Part shown: in pieces, positions 23,810 through 33,407 of the stretch
Position numbering within the stretch: position 1 is the stretch's first letter
How the letters are laid out: each line of letters starts with the position of its first letter
Assembly (NCBI RefSeq): GCF_023074175.1
Contig: NZ_JADPKS010000051.1
Coordinates: 124,001 to 188,000, forward strand
Length of the DNA: 64,000 bases
Source: Bradyrhizobium sp. 139
GTDB taxonomy: Bacteria > Pseudomonadota > Alphaproteobacteria > Rhizobiales > Xanthobacteraceae
Direction: 5' to 3'
Position numbers and translations under genes: made by a program
The notes under the pieces: generated by a model
The model's input: only the letters and a program-made list of their open reading frames with translations
Told to the model about the DNA's origin: nothing
Database searches by the model: none

Positions 23810-23850
23810 AAAGCCGGGGAATCAATATCAACACGAATCGGAGACGTATT

Positions 23851-24450
23851 ATGAGCTACGCAATTATAGGATTCGGTGCGGTAGGCCAGGCCCTCGCCCG
23901 CGCCTTCGCCCGTAAGAATATCGACGTGACCGTCGCGAGCCGCCGGCCGCCCGAGGCGTTGGCGCCGCAGGCTCGGGCGATTGGACCCACGGTCGTCGCC
24001 AAGTCGCTGCGGGAAGCGCTCGAGGCCGACACAATCATCCTGGCGGTCCCGTTCGGGGAGCATCGCGAGGTTGCGAAGGCCCTGCCGAGCTGGAAAGGCA
24101 AGACGGTCATCGACGCGACGAACGCGTTGGTTCCGCTCGAGGAGCTGGACGGTCTGCTGTCCTCCGCCTTCGTCGCGAAGGCGTTCACCGGCGCCAGGCT
24201 GGTGAAAGGCTTCAATCATTTGATTGCGGCCAAACTGGCCGCCGATCCGATCGTCGAGGGCGGCCACCGTGTCGTCTTTCTGTCTGGTGACGACGAGGAC
24301 GCGATCGCTCCCGTGGCGGCCCTGGCCAAACAGCTGGGGTTCGCACCCGTCAAGCTGGGCAAGCTCAACGAGGGCGGCGCGCTGGTGCACGCACGCGGCC
24401 GCGTTTGGGGCCCGCTCATCTTCCAGGATTTGTTCAGGAAGGAGCAGTAA
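23851..24450 (+). CDS. NADPH-binding reductase, F420-reductase-like fold
   Basis: The 199-aa protein opens SYAIIGFGAVGQALARAFAR, a Rossmann GxGxxG motif, and VTVASRRPPEAL, whose SRR suits NADPH phosphate. VIDATNALVPLEEL and ARLVKGFNHLIAAKLAADP are hallmarks of the NADPH-dependent F420 reductase-like (F420_oxidored) group. Proteins of this group in proteobacteria, which lack F420, probably use other substrates. It follows the SDR gene and is likely its operon partner. Confidence 0.88.
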   Translation: MSYAIIGFGAVGQALARAFARKNIDVTVASRRPPEALAPQARAIGPTVVAKSLREALEADTIILAVPFGEHREVAKALPSWKGKTVIDATNALVPLEELDGLLSSAFVAKAFTGARLVKGFNHLIAAKLAADPIVEGGHRVVFLSGDDEDAIAPVAALAKQLGFAPVKLGKLNEGGALVHARGRVWGPLIFQDLFRKEQ

Positions 24451-24699
24451 TCGATCTACGACCGCGTGATCGACGCCGAGAACTGGTCGCGCGCGCTAAC
24501 TTCTTCGAGCAGCGCGCGACCAAATATTTGAAGGCCACTGGCAAGGGCCTGCAACCAAAACACGAGGCCGCCCAGCGGCAGGCCGCAACCCACCCATCCC
24601 GTTAAGGCCCGGCCGTAGCCCGAGGCGATGGCGAGCCCGCCTAGATAAGGTTCCAAGGGCGTTTGCAATATTGAAGGGCGGCGATCAGGCTGAGCCCAG

Positions 24700-24963
24700 T
24701 CAATGTGAGCCGGCCTGCGCAATGGCCGCGGCGATCTCGTCCTCCGAGCCACCTCCCATGACGACCCCTCCGATATCGAAGGTGGGCACGGAGCGCACGC
24801 CCTTGGCTCTGGAAGCGCCGGTTAGCCTTTCGGTTTCCGCCTGCTCTACGAGATCGGCCAGGATGGCTTGCGTTTCCTCAATCGTGAAACCATGCCGCGT
24901 GGCGATCTCTGTCAGGACATCCTTATCGGAGATGTTGCGGCCCTCGTGGAAGTTCGCGTTCAT
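24700..24963 (-). pseudogene. C-terminal fragment of a DsbA-like (FrnE/2-hydroxychromene isomerase group) protein
   Basis: The 87 codons read NANFHEGRNISDKDVLTEIA, TRHGFTIEETQAILADLV, then AKGVRSVPTFDIGGVVMGGG. The GVRSVPTF cis-proline segment and the following helix are the end of a FrnE-type DsbA fold. A TGA lies two codons before the ATG, and no CxxC or N-terminal thioredoxin strand is found upstream. It appears to be a 5'-truncated remnant. Expression as a short protein is possible but would lack the active site. Confidence 0.7.
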
Positions 24964-25311
24964 CAGGGGTCATCGAGAGATCGTGCTGCGTTCCGCGGTT
25001 GCGGGCATGCCTTAGCAGCGCAGCTTCATAGCGTTCTTCTCGCTCATGGCGCGCGGCAGGTGTTCCCGACCAAGCCGCCCGGCGTCGAGTACCGTCTGCC
25101 CCCCTCGGTGAGACGATTTTGAACCCGCTGGCTGCCCCTGTTCGATGGGCCGATCGCAGCCATGCAGCGATCAACCACGCCCGCTTGGCCTACGACGCAA
25201 CGTCGTAAGGGCTTGAATCAGCGCCCAGGCGGAACGTCTCCGCAAGGACGACACCGAGGCGACTGCGCTGTAACCCCTCCCGCCAGAGTAAGCTGTCGGA
25301 TACCGACATGG
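24964..25311. other. Region without an intact gene
   Basis: About 350 bases between the DsbA-like remnant and the LysR remnant. Frames here have no clear family character. It may hold further decayed pieces of either gene, but none could be aligned by eye. Confidence 0.45.
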
Positions 25312-25524
25312 GCTCGAGCCTGGGTGATCGTCGCAAGCGAGGAACTGATTGACCTCGCGGCCGACGGGTTTGACGCCGGCATCCGGATGGGCCAGTCCAT
25401 CGCCGCCGACATGGTCGCGGTACGGTTGACGCCGCCGTTCCCCGTTCATGGTCGTCGGCCGCCCCATTATCTACGCCGGCGGAAGCGGCCGGGGCGCATC
25501 GACGATCTACGTCAGCACGCCTAG
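25312..25524 (+). pseudogene. LysR effector-domain remnant
   Basis: The frame reads VIVASEELIDLAADGFDAGI, RMGQSIAADMVAVRLTPPFP, strongly recalling the LysR effector-domain line found in many regulators (VDIVAEGFDAGIRLGESIAADMVAVR). A shift then occurs: VVGRPIIYAGG continues in one frame and RIDDLRQHA in another, matching the next LysR segment. There is no DNA-binding domain. This is a dead fragment. Confidence 0.78.
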
Positions 25525-25589
25525 CCCTGCTGCTCGAGTGCAGCCAGCGAGGCTAGGCTATGGGGGCGATGCAGCAGTCAGTCGGGCTC

Positions 25590-26318
25590 CTATCGACTCG
25601 ACGACACAAGGAGCATCATCGGCCGTTCCAGTTCGTCCTCTAGCGCCGGGTTTTCCCTGACTTGCTCCACCGACGGCGCGAACTCATCAACAGCCTCGAT
25701 GTTGAATCCGGCTCGCATCAGCACGTTAAGTGTAGTTCCGATCTTGCGGTGATACTTCACCACACCTTTCGCGAACCAATCGGTGCGACGCTCCCCTTCG
25801 ATCGCATAGCGATTGACCGGCCATGTCTTTCGCCCGTCCTCATCCTCGATCCAGTGGGGACGAGTGGCGGCCATGAAAATCGGATGCTCGATCGAAAAGA
25901 CGAAATGGCTACCCGTCGTGAGAGACCGATGGATCATTCGAGCGAGCCGGTCGAAGTCGCGGACATAGTGGAACGTCAGTGAGCTGAAGGCGAAATCGAA
26001 GGCCGCTTCGGGAAGCTCGATCGTCTCGATGTCCGCAATTCGATAGTCGATTGCCGTGTCGGTGGTAACCTCCCGTGCCCGAGAAATCATGTTTTCGGAG
26101 AGGTCGACGCCCAGCACCGTCTTGGCACCGTTCTCAACTAGCCAACGCGAGACCCAGCCGAACCCGCAGCCGAGATCGACAGCGCGCTTGCCGGCCACGT
26201 GGGGAAACATGGCGCGCAGCGTCGGCCATTCGGGTGCGCCGGCAAGGCCGTGCACCTGCCGTGGAAGCTGACTGTAACCTGAAAAGAAATCGAGATTGTC
26301 GTAGATGTTCTGTGCCAT
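25590..26318 (-). CDS. SAM-dependent methyltransferase, class I
   Basis: The 242-aa protein has motif I AVDLGCGFGWVSRWLVENGA, motif II VLGVDLSENMISRAR, and a later FDFAFSSLTFHYVRDFDRLA typical of Methyltransf_11 proteins. The C-terminus APSVEQVRENPALEDELERP, MMLLVSSSR is often seen in small-molecule methylases. It stands alone in a region of remnants, and its substrate cannot be judged. It is intact. Confidence 0.9.
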   Translation of the reverse strand: MAQNIYDNLDFFSGYSQLPRQVHGLAGAPEWPTLRAMFPHVAGKRAVDLGCGFGWVSRWLVENGAKTVLGVDLSENMISRAREVTTDTAIDYRIADIETIELPEAAFDFAFSSLTFHYVRDFDRLARMIHRSLTTGSHFVFSIEHPIFMAATRPHWIEDEDGRKTWPVNRYAIEGERRTDWFAKGVVKYHRKIGTTLNVLMRAGFNIEAVDEFAPSVEQVRENPALEDELERPMMLLVSSSR

Positions 26319-26424
26319 GACGTGCTCCGTTCAAGGTAAGGCGGACGAGGCACAGGTGATACCGCAGGACGCGCCCAAGCCAAGCGTCTCAGTCGGCATT
26401 CGCATAGGGCAAACACGATCTCGC

Positions 26425-26800
26425 CTATTGGTTGAAACAATGCTCGCGATGCCAATTTAGAAAATGGGGATGAGGCCGATCAGATATCCGATACGGTGCA
26501 CGGGCGCGACCGGTCTTGTTGATGATCGACCGCACTCCGTCTGGATCGTTTGTTTGGCGCGAGATCAATATCTCTAAATCATCCTCCAAACTGACCAGAC
26601 CGCGATCAAACATCCAATGCGCGGTACCTGAAAGAGCGATCCCGTTGCTAATGACATCCGGCCCATTCGCCTCAACAGGCCGTATGTGAGCCGCTGCGAC
26701 TTCTGCGCGTCCCATCCCGTTGATGAGCTTTAGCCCAGTGATCGCACAACGCTCATCATAGGCGCGCAATACGATCTGATCCGTCCGGGCTTTACGCCTT
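26425..26800 (-). pseudogene. HNH endonuclease, C-terminal domain only
   Basis: Reading from the NmrA gene end, the frame shows VLRAYDERCAITGLKLINGM, AEVAAAHIRPVEANGPDVIS, NGIALSGTAHWMFDRGLVSL and FLNWHREHCFNQ. This is the HNH domain of a predicted restriction-like nuclease, with the AHI...N...H metal site. Family proteins have a larger N-terminal half, absent here because the NmrA coding sequence abuts at 26792. No start codon of its own is apparent. Confidence 0.78.
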
Positions 26801-27665
26801 GGCTGCGTCCTGTGCTGCCTCGAATACATCGCGTGCGGACGTTGTACCCGCTACGTGCTCCGCACCCTCGACTCCGAGGTCCATCCATCCTGCATTCACG
26901 GCCTCAAACATTTCTTCGGCAGGTCCGGTGTGGCCCTTCGGGACGCCGAATTGTTCGAACGCTTCCGCCCACCCTGCACGCGGAACTGCAAAGGCTTTCA
27001 CGTCGAGTTTCAGGACTTCACCCAATTGCTTCGCGACTTCATCCGCGCTGATCATCGAACCAAGCTCGACGACGCGCTGTCCTGACCAGGCTGGACCGCT
27101 CAAAAGGGTTGCGACCTCCGCGCCGATGTCGTTCGTCGCGACCATGGTCGATTTCCGGTTTGTCGGGTTGTAGTAGACCGGTAGCGTTCCGCCCTGGGCG
27201 ACCTGCAAGCCGTAGAGGAGGTTTTCAAAGAAGCCCCCCTGCGCGCACAAATGCGATTGGGGATGTCAGGTTGCGAAAACCTTGCTCCATGAGCGACAAG
27301 GCCGTGATCATCCCAAGCCCGCTGGTCCTGTCCGCACCCATCGACGAAAGCGCAACGACCCGCGGCGGCGCTGCCCTGGTGAGCGCCTCGACATAGTTCG
27401 CAATCACGCCCTTTGCTTCCTTGAAATCGGGCGAGGGAGCCCAGACAGCCGGCAACATGACAAACGCGCCTTCGACGTCTTTGAGCGCCCGCTCGATGGC
27501 TGCCGAATCGTTCCAGTCACCGTCAACCAATTCCACGCCCTGGCTTGCCCAGCTTGACGTCTTCTCGCGATTGCGGACCAGCGCGCGGACTTCCTTGCCG
27601 CGCGCCAACAGATGTTCTGCCGTCGCACCGCCCACTTTTCCCGTGATTCCCATTACCAAAAACAT
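26792..27665 (-). pseudogene. NmrA-family NAD(P)-binding protein with one-base frameshift
   Basis: From ATG 27665 the first frame reads FLVMGITGKVGGATAEHLLA, ALVRNREKTSSWASQGVELV and ALSSMGADRTSGLG up to PIAFVRAGG. The second continues FFENLLYGLQVAQGG through VATNDIGAEVATLL to FEAAQDAAKA. The break is a run of six G (27234-27239 as C on plus); with five the frame runs through. The restored protein is about 290 aa, the normal NmrA/NAD(P)H azoreductase-like length. It follows a DoxX gene and diverges from a LysR gene, a common quinone- or aldehyde-response set. Confidence 0.88.
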
Positions 27666-27706
27666 GCGTTTACTCCTGATCTTGGGGGGCCGAGCCCCCG
27701 GTTGGT

Positions 27707-28129
27707 TCAGCGGATGAGCGGCAGAAGGGCCCGGACACGGGCATCGCGCGCGTAGAGGCCGCCCCATGTCAGCGCGCCCAGCAGCAGGGAAATGAGTTCC
27801 GGCGGCGATCCCAACTCACCGATGCGGACATGGGCGCAGATGGCGCCGCCCAGAAAGCCCGTCACCAGGATCGCGCCGAGGACGGCGGTGGCCGGGACAG
27901 CGTAAAGGATGGCGCAGGCGAGTATGATCGGACCCACGACACGGGTCAGGTCCATCGCGAACCCGGTTTCCTGCAACATGCTCGCGATCTGTGCCGGCGC
28001 GAAAAGCTGAATAGTGCCGTCTGCCGCCAGAGCGACAACGACAGCCGCGCTCATTATCCGGCCAGCCCACAGAGCGCGATGCAAATTCATGGCTTCCGGC
28101 GCCTGATAAAGATTCATAGTTTCCGACAC
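27707..28129 (-). CDS. DoxX-like membrane protein
   Basis: The 140-aa protein has four hydrophobic segments: IMSAAVVVALAADGTIQLF, VGPIILACAILYAVPATAVL, GAILVTGFLGGAICAHVRIG and LISLLLGALTWGGLYA. The G-ICAHVRIG-LGSPPE line is typical of small DoxX-like proteins. It ends 41 bp before the NmrA start and is probably cotranscribed. The start could be the first ATG or one of two more within 14 codons. Confidence 0.8.
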   Translation of the reverse strand: MSETMNLYQAPEAMNLHRALWAGRIMSAAVVVALAADGTIQLFAPAQIASMLQETGFAMDLTRVVGPIILACAILYAVPATAVLGAILVTGFLGGAICAHVRIGELGSPPELISLLLGALTWGGLYARDARVRALLPLIR

Positions 28130-28254
28130 TTGGCGTTCTCCGAGAGGGTCACCTGTCTTCGAGGCCTCTACTTACTGTGTCTCTCGGGTGTGATAAATGT
28201 CGGAGAAATGAACTCACTGTTCCCCATGGAATGAACAATGCGAAAGGCCCGAAA

Positions 28255-29160
28255 ATGCGGAATCTCGAGCCTATCCTCATTTTCCTGACGGTCGCGGAAA
28301 TGGGGAGCTTCACCCGCGCGGCCGATAGCCTGGGCATTCAAAAGGGAAGGGCTTCAACAGCGGTCCGGAAGCTGGAAGAAGATATCGGTGTCAGGCTCCT
28401 GCACCGGACGACGCGCAGCGTTCAGTTGACGGAGGACGGATGCGCATTTCATGCCCGCGCCCGCGATCTGCTTGCTGAAGTCGATGACCTGCACTCGATG
28501 TTCGCAGGCGATCGCGTGGCGCTCCGCGGGCGTTTACGAGTCGATCTTCCGACCGAGGTGGCTCGCACGACGATCATGCCGGCCTTGCCGGATTTCATGG
28601 CGACCCACCCCGAGTTGGAGTTGGAGGTGTCGAGTACGGATCGGCAAGTCGATCTGGTTCAAGAGGGATTCGACTGTGTGTTGCGGCTTGGACCCGTAGG
28701 GGACGAGACGCTAATTGCCCGCCCACTGGGCCAGTTGCGCATGGTCAACGCCGCCAGTCCCGCCTATCTGGCGCGCCATGGCGTCCCTCGATCGCTGGAC
28801 GATCTCCAGCGTCAGGAACATCGGACAATTCATTTTTCGACGATGCCGGGCGCTAGACCCATTGGATGGGAATATCCGGACGGCGACACCTACGCGACGC
28901 TTCACTTGCCAGGTGCGCTACGCGTCAACAGCGCGCAGACATATGAAGCCGCTGCCGTCGCCGGCCTGGGTCTGATTCAGGCGCCACTCTTGGGGATCGG
29001 CCCATATTTACAGAGCGGAGCGCTTGTGGAGATTATACCCGATTTTCGTCGCCGGGCGCTCCCCGTGTCCCTCGTCGTGGCGCATCGGGGCAATCTGTCG
29101 CGCCGTGTCCGCGCATTCATGAAATGGATCGAAGATGTGTTGACGCCGTATCTGGAATAG
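28255..29160 (+). CDS. LysR-family transcriptional regulator
   Basis: The 301-aa protein opens RNLEPILIFLTVAEMGSFTR, with helix-turn-helix AADSLGIQKGRASTAVRKLE and EDIGVRLLHRTTRSVQLTED. It belongs to the CrgA/DsdC-like group whose effector domain has DCVLRLGPVGDETLIARPLG. The ATG at 28255 fits the family start; upstream ATG codons at 28231 and 28177 add unrelated residues. It diverges from the DoxX-NmrA unit and likely controls it. Confidence 0.9.
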   Translation: MRNLEPILIFLTVAEMGSFTRAADSLGIQKGRASTAVRKLEEDIGVRLLHRTTRSVQLTEDGCAFHARARDLLAEVDDLHSMFAGDRVALRGRLRVDLPTEVARTTIMPALPDFMATHPELELEVSSTDRQVDLVQEGFDCVLRLGPVGDETLIARPLGQLRMVNAASPAYLARHGVPRSLDDLQRQEHRTIHFSTMPGARPIGWEYPDGDTYATLHLPGALRVNSAQTYEAAAVAGLGLIQAPLLGIGPYLQSGALVEIIPDFRRRALPVSLVVAHRGNLSRRVRAFMKWIEDVLTPYLE

Positions 29161-29772
29161 CGAGACGAACATCTTCGTCCGGCCCTCGAAATCAACGGCA
29201 GAGTAATTTCAGGCCACTGGTCGGCAGGATCTCGCCCATATCCGGGGCAGCCACGACAAAGGAACGCGGTATGCGAGAACTATCGACTACGATTGCTGCG
29301 GCGACATCACACAGTGGGCTTTGCTGTCCTGCCTTACTCCGCAATATCCCCCGTCACTCCCACTCAATCATTTACGACGCTGCTTCCACGTTGATTTGAA
29401 AGAAACAATCCTCAAAGCACTCGCTGAAAGTCCGACGGTATGCCCGCCTAAAATTGTCGATCTTGAATTCACAGGAAGATCTTTGCGGGTCGGAAGAATG
29501 GCTGTTTCGGGAAGTATCGGAATCAATCGACCGCGTGCCGCACTTGCTTAGCACAATAGCCACCGCTCACGGTCTAACTGGAAAATCTGTGATACCGTCA
29601 GCCGAGGAAAACGCCCGCTGACGCACGGCCAACTCGACCATCATACAAGGCATGTAAGTCCGCTTTGCACCACTAGCGTATCGACGCCAACTTCCTGAAT
29701 ATCGAATTCGCAGTTTAACCCATGCGGACCATTTGAGGGAATAACGAACATCGCTTGCGCTCGATCCGGAAG
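29161..29772. other. 612-base region with no assigned gene
   Basis: It lies between the LysR stop and the DUF417 stop. GC is visibly lower than in the flanks. One plus-strand frame, about 29480-29620, reads SEEWLFREVSESIDRVPHLL and looks protein-like, but no family was recognised and no start is evident. A guaA-tail-like sequence is at 29356-29371. The region may be island debris. Confidence 0.5.
29356..29371. other. Partial copy of the guaA 3' end (possible att site)
   Basis: ACTCCCACTCAATCAT here matches 14 of 16 bases of ACTCCCACTCGATCGT at 37758-37773, which spans the last codons and stop of guaA. The 3' end of guaA is a known attachment site for genomic islands. No integrase gene is found between the copies, so this would be an old or trimmed island border. 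The short length leaves room for chance. Confidence 0.4.
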
Positions 29773-30270
29773 CTACGGCGACGATCTGGTGCGTAACCAA
29801 ATCCCTGCTCGCGGCAATGACGCGAGAAACAGAACGACGCAGACGCATAGCAGGACAATATCCTTGAACAGGAACTCTCCTGCCAGATTCCAGGCCATCG
29901 GATCGGTCGAAAGGCTCCACTTCACGACGCCGGGTGTCGTAAAGAAAAACGACCATGTAATCGCGAACGTAACGACGCCAAGAAGTGAGCCCAAGGCTGA
30001 AAGAAGTGGGTTGAACGCGCCTCCCACAAGGAGCGCCGCGATGACGAACTCCGCAACTCCCAAGAAGTATGCCTCGCCTCTCAAGCCGAGCACCGAGAGC
30101 CAAGAAATGAAGGGGCTGTTGGTTATGAACTGCGCGATGCCTTGTGCCGATTGCGGCGTAAACTTCTGCATTCCGAACGACACGAATATGAGGACCATGA
30201 CCCACCGCAAGATGGCCAGAAATCGATAAGATCCCGAGCCGCTCTCGGCTATATTGAACACTTCCTTCAT
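29773..30270 (-). CDS. DUF417 (YkgB-like) membrane protein
   Basis: The 165-aa protein has four hydrophobic segments and the DUF417 pattern: WVMVLIFVSFGMQKFTPQSA near the start, SPFISWLSVLGLRG, then FVIAALLVGGAFNPLLSALG and ITWSFFFTTPGVVKWS. Members often sit near oxidative or hypochlorite stress genes (RclC is one), though none is next to it here. An AT-rich upstream region suggests its own promoter. Confidence 0.85.
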   Translation of the reverse strand: MKEVFNIAESGSGSYRFLAILRWVMVLIFVSFGMQKFTPQSAQGIAQFITNSPFISWLSVLGLRGEAYFLGVAEFVIAALLVGGAFNPLLSALGSLLGVVTFAITWSFFFTTPGVVKWSLSTDPMAWNLAGEFLFKDIVLLCVCVVLFLASLPRAGIWLRTRSSP

Positions 30271-30593
30271 CAGATCCTCACAACCAATTGGCGCGCTGCG
30301 ATCTACCGCGTCCCAGCTTTACCCTGTACGCAGGTTCCATCGACTCGTTACGTGCGGCGCCGCTGATGAAGGGTCACGATTTTGTGCAGGAGATGTTGGG
30401 AATATTAGGTCGCTCTGCCGCACGACAGCCTTTAGGGCAGATTGCGGCGTCTGGCCCAGCGGGGCCAATTCCACTGGTCGGCTCCATGTCGGCTGTCAGA
30501 GCCATCAGACCAAGCCAAGGCCATACTAAACGAAAGTCTCAGGGGAAAGCCGGTTTCTTTCTGCTCGTCGCAGCGGGTTGAGTCGACTGCGCC
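30271..30593. other. Intergenic region, no feature recognised
   Basis: The 323 bases between the DUF417 start and the BTAD regulator stop have only short frames without family character. The DUF417 promoter must lie here, but no clear consensus was seen. Confidence 0.5.
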
Positions 30594-32579
30594 TCACTCG
30601 GGGATCTCCAGCAACTTTGCGGCACTTCGATAGATATCTGTAAGATCGTCGAGCATGTGAAGGACCTCTTTGAATTGCCTGAAATTGTAATCGGGCCTTA
30701 GATCGCTGATGCGTCGACGCTCTGCGCGAGCTTCGTCTAGTCGTCCGGCTGCCGCAAGCGTCAGCGCCGACACTGCATGCGCATGAACATGATCGCCGGC
30801 ATTTAGCCCAACAAGCTTGGCACATTGAGCGGCCTCTTGAACTTTGCCGAGACGAAGCAGCGCGAAGGTCCGCACCCTATGGGTTCCAAACATCATCGGA
30901 TCAAGCGGGCTGAGACGAGCCGCGGTATCGGCAGCAGCTATCGCGCTCTCGGGAGCCCCCGTCTGGCATTGCACAAATGCAAGAGAGTAGTGAGCGAAAG
31001 CGTAATTGGGACTTAAATCAATGGATCGATTGAGTCCGTCGACGGCGCCCTCGTGGGAATACGCGAGCCATTTCGCCCGACCAATCGCGCAATGTGCCGC
31101 CGGGTCGCTGGGATCCGCCAAGAGTGCTTGCTCGGCAGTCTCCAATGCCAAAGGGATCTCGCGTTTTGATTCACGTACGTTCAGATGGAAGGCGTTATGA
31201 AAATGCGTGAACGATAATCCCGCATAGCTTCTCGAGAACGTCGGATCGCGGGCGACTGCCCTGTTGAAGAAGTGCTGAGCCTCCCGGTTACCGTCGCTTG
31301 TGAAGCGAGACATGCTGGTTAGGCCTCGATGGTACGCCTGCCATGCATCGAGTGAAGCTGGCGGTATGAGCAGCGCGCGGTTTCGTTCGATGACATGAAT
31401 TTCTGCATCAAGACCTGTTATGATGCGCGCGGCCAGCAAGGGAGGCGCGGCAAAGGACTCGTCGGCGTTGCATTTGAATTCGTCGACCCAAAAGAGGCGG
31501 TCGCTTTTTGGGTCGATCAGTTCCACTAAAACAACATATCCTTTCCCCTCGCGCCGCAGGTGGCCGGACACGACATAATCCGCATTCACCAGGGCGGCTG
31601 CTGCTCCGGGGTGCAAGGTACGCAGCGAAAAAGCCGTTCCTCGGGCAATAACGCTGAAGCTTCGCAATTTCGCAAAACCGAAGATGATATCGCTGCTGAT
31701 GCTGTCGGCGTCTGCAACGCTTTCCGGCGCCGCCGTGAAAGGGAGCAAAAGTACGGTAGATCTTCGCGAGCCCGCCGGTGATGAGCTCGAAGGAGCATCG
31801 AAATGGGCGGTAACGATCAAGCTTACGACGTCCGGCTTCGAGGTGAGTCGTCGCGCTGCCGCGAAAGCGGCTTCGAGCGTTTCCGGATCGATGCCTTCAG
31901 TCCGCAAGCTCGTTACAGATAAATTGATCTGGCGCTGAGCCTCCGCATAAAGACCGCGCCGGAGCAGCGCGCGAACGAGCTCGAGGTGAGCCGCTTCGTC
32001 GAACGGTGCTACTTCGATGCACTCTCGCAGGAATTCAATACGATCGTCGCTCTCCGGCGGCAGGACCGAACTGAGCCGTTCGAGAAGCTGTTGGCGCATC
32101 TGACCGAAGCGGTGCCGCTGGCCGGCAAGCCAGTTTTCGATCGGTGGAGCGCCAACCAGCGAAAGACCCTCGAGGAAGTCACCCCTGAACAAAGCCAATA
32201 CCGACCGAAGCTCGCCAGGTGAAGCATCTGCCAGCGTCTTCCGCATCCGTAGCGTGACAGATTGGGCATCGACATCAAGCGAACCTGCATCGATCCAAAC
32301 CTGCTTGCGGTCGGCGATAATTCGCTTCTTTGTCGGCCGGTCCAGGAGGGGTCGTAGCTTGGAAAGGCACCAGCGCAACTCGCTACGTGGGTCGTCCGCG
32401 ACGTCCCAAAACAACTCGCACAGCTTTTCGCGGGTGACAGGGCGCGGCGACATCGCGAGATACCCAAGGAGGGCCCGGACTTTACGCGAAGGCGGCTGGC
32501 TCAACGGGGCGCCATTGTGGATGACCTGAAGCGGTCCCAGCAATAGCACCCGATCCGTCAACTGACTCGCCATTTCCAT
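30594..32579 (-). CDS. BTAD/SARP-type transcriptional regulator with TPR domain
   Basis: The 661-aa protein starts with an OmpR-like winged helix, RKVRALLGYLAMSPRPVTRE and ELFWDVADDPRSELRWCLSK, then a BTAD domain to about residue 240 (ALFRGDFLEGLSLVGAP; EVAPFDEAAHLELVRALLRR). A FlgO/adenylate-cyclase-associated-like segment follows (RSTVLLLPFTAAP; IIFGFAKLRSFSVIARGTAF), then TPR repeats with LSPNYAFAHYSLAFVQCQTG. Such proteins act as single-component activators. ATG 32579 or 32573 gives the usual start. It diverges from the TMEM175 operon across 207 bp and is its probable regulator (inference). Confidence 0.85.
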   Translation of the reverse strand: MEMASQLTDRVLLLGPLQVIHNGAPLSQPPSRKVRALLGYLAMSPRPVTREKLCELFWDVADDPRSELRWCLSKLRPLLDRPTKKRIIADRKQVWIDAGSLDVDAQSVTLRMRKTLADASPGELRSVLALFRGDFLEGLSLVGAPPIENWLAGQRHRFGQMRQQLLERLSSVLPPESDDRIEFLRECIEVAPFDEAAHLELVRALLRRGLYAEAQRQINLSVTSLRTEGIDPETLEAAFAAARRLTSKPDVVSLIVTAHFDAPSSSSPAGSRRSTVLLLPFTAAPESVADADSISSDIIFGFAKLRSFSVIARGTAFSLRTLHPGAAAALVNADYVVSGHLRREGKGYVVLVELIDPKSDRLFWVDEFKCNADESFAAPPLLAARIITGLDAEIHVIERNRALLIPPASLDAWQAYHRGLTSMSRFTSDGNREAQHFFNRAVARDPTFSRSYAGLSFTHFHNAFHLNVRESKREIPLALETAEQALLADPSDPAAHCAIGRAKWLAYSHEGAVDGLNRSIDLSPNYAFAHYSLAFVQCQTGAPESAIAAADTAARLSPLDPMMFGTHRVRTFALLRLGKVQEAAQCAKLVGLNAGDHVHAHAVSALTLAAAGRLDEARAERRRISDLRPDYNFRQFKEVLHMLDDLTDIYRSAAKLLEIPE

Positions 32580-32786
32580 GATCACACCAACGCTGGCTCC
32601 AACGAGGACCGCGTAAAGTGGGGAGTAGGATATCTTCTGGCTACCGAGCAAATTAACACATTCCAGCGTTTCCAAGAAGACGAAAGTTCAATGAGATCAG
32701 ACGTATGGCTCCGAAAGACGTTCTCGACCAGATCCTCGGACAGGGCAGCCAACCTGTCGTGATCGTAATGTCCAGGGTGCGCGGCG

Positions 32787-33407
32787 ATGACGAATGGAGG
32801 GATAGCCACACCAGATAGAATGAACGCCTTTTCCGATGGCGTATTCGCCGTGATCATCACGATTCTCGTGCTGGAACTACATCCTCCAAGGGAAGCGAGC
32901 TTTCGATCGTTATTGGAACTATGGCCGACCGCAATCAGCTACACGATCAGCTACATATTCATCGCAATCGTTTGGGTAAATCATCATCACCTTTTGCGGT
33001 TTCCCGATGCTGCAACACAACGCTTAATTTGGGGAAACTTTGCGCATCTGTTCGCCGTCTCGTTGATCCCGTTTGCCACCGCATGGATCGCGACCACTCA
33101 ATTGGGCGCAGCCGCCGTCGCTTTCTATGCGGGCGATTTCTTCCTGGTCAATTTGACGTATTTGCTGCTGTGCCTGGAGGCTGTCGACAGGTCCGCGCCT
33201 CACAAGGTCGAGTCGAAAGTCCGATCGATGATGCGTATGCGCTCGTTTGCGACGCTGGCGGTGTTCGCCGCCGCAGGAATCGCAGCGCTTCGCTATCCGA
33301 TCGCAGGGATGGTGCTGATATGCCTTTGTCTATTCGTTTACGTGAGTCCAGCGCGAATAGTAGGAGCGTCTGATGAGTCCGGTCAGATACAAAACAGTCG
33401 AAGTTAA
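32787..33407 (+). CDS. TMEM175-family (DUF1211) potassium channel-like protein
   Basis: The 206-aa protein has six hydrophobic segments. Residues 11-31 contain the family signature RMNAFSDGVFAVIITILVLE: the R, FSD and the hydrophobic gate residues of helix 1. YIFIAIVWVNHHHLLRF is the helix 3 region with conserved W and N-HH. Bacterial TMEM175 proteins form tetrameric K+ channels without the classic selectivity filter. The gene overlaps the next by 35 bp in a different frame, which points to coupled translation with an alpha/beta hydrolase. Confidence 0.88.
   Translation: MTNGGIATPDRMNAFSDGVFAVIITILVLELHPPREASFRSLLELWPTAISYTISYIFIAIVWVNHHHLLRFPDAATQRLIWGNFAHLFAVSLIPFATAWIATTQLGAAAVAFYAGDFFLVNLTYLLLCLEAVDRSAPHKVESKVRSMMRMRSFATLAVFAAAGIAALRYPIAGMVLICLCLFVYVSPARIVGASDESGQIQNSRS

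Noticed and set aside
24456..24752. Minus-strand frame with a hydrophobic middle after the reductase gene
   Set aside because: It suggests a membrane segment but has no family likeness, no ribosome-binding site, and overlaps the DsbA-like remnant.
29567..30205. Minus-strand frame of 212 codons over the DUF417 gene
   Set aside because: The DUF417 frame explains the segment; this one is a shifted shadow.
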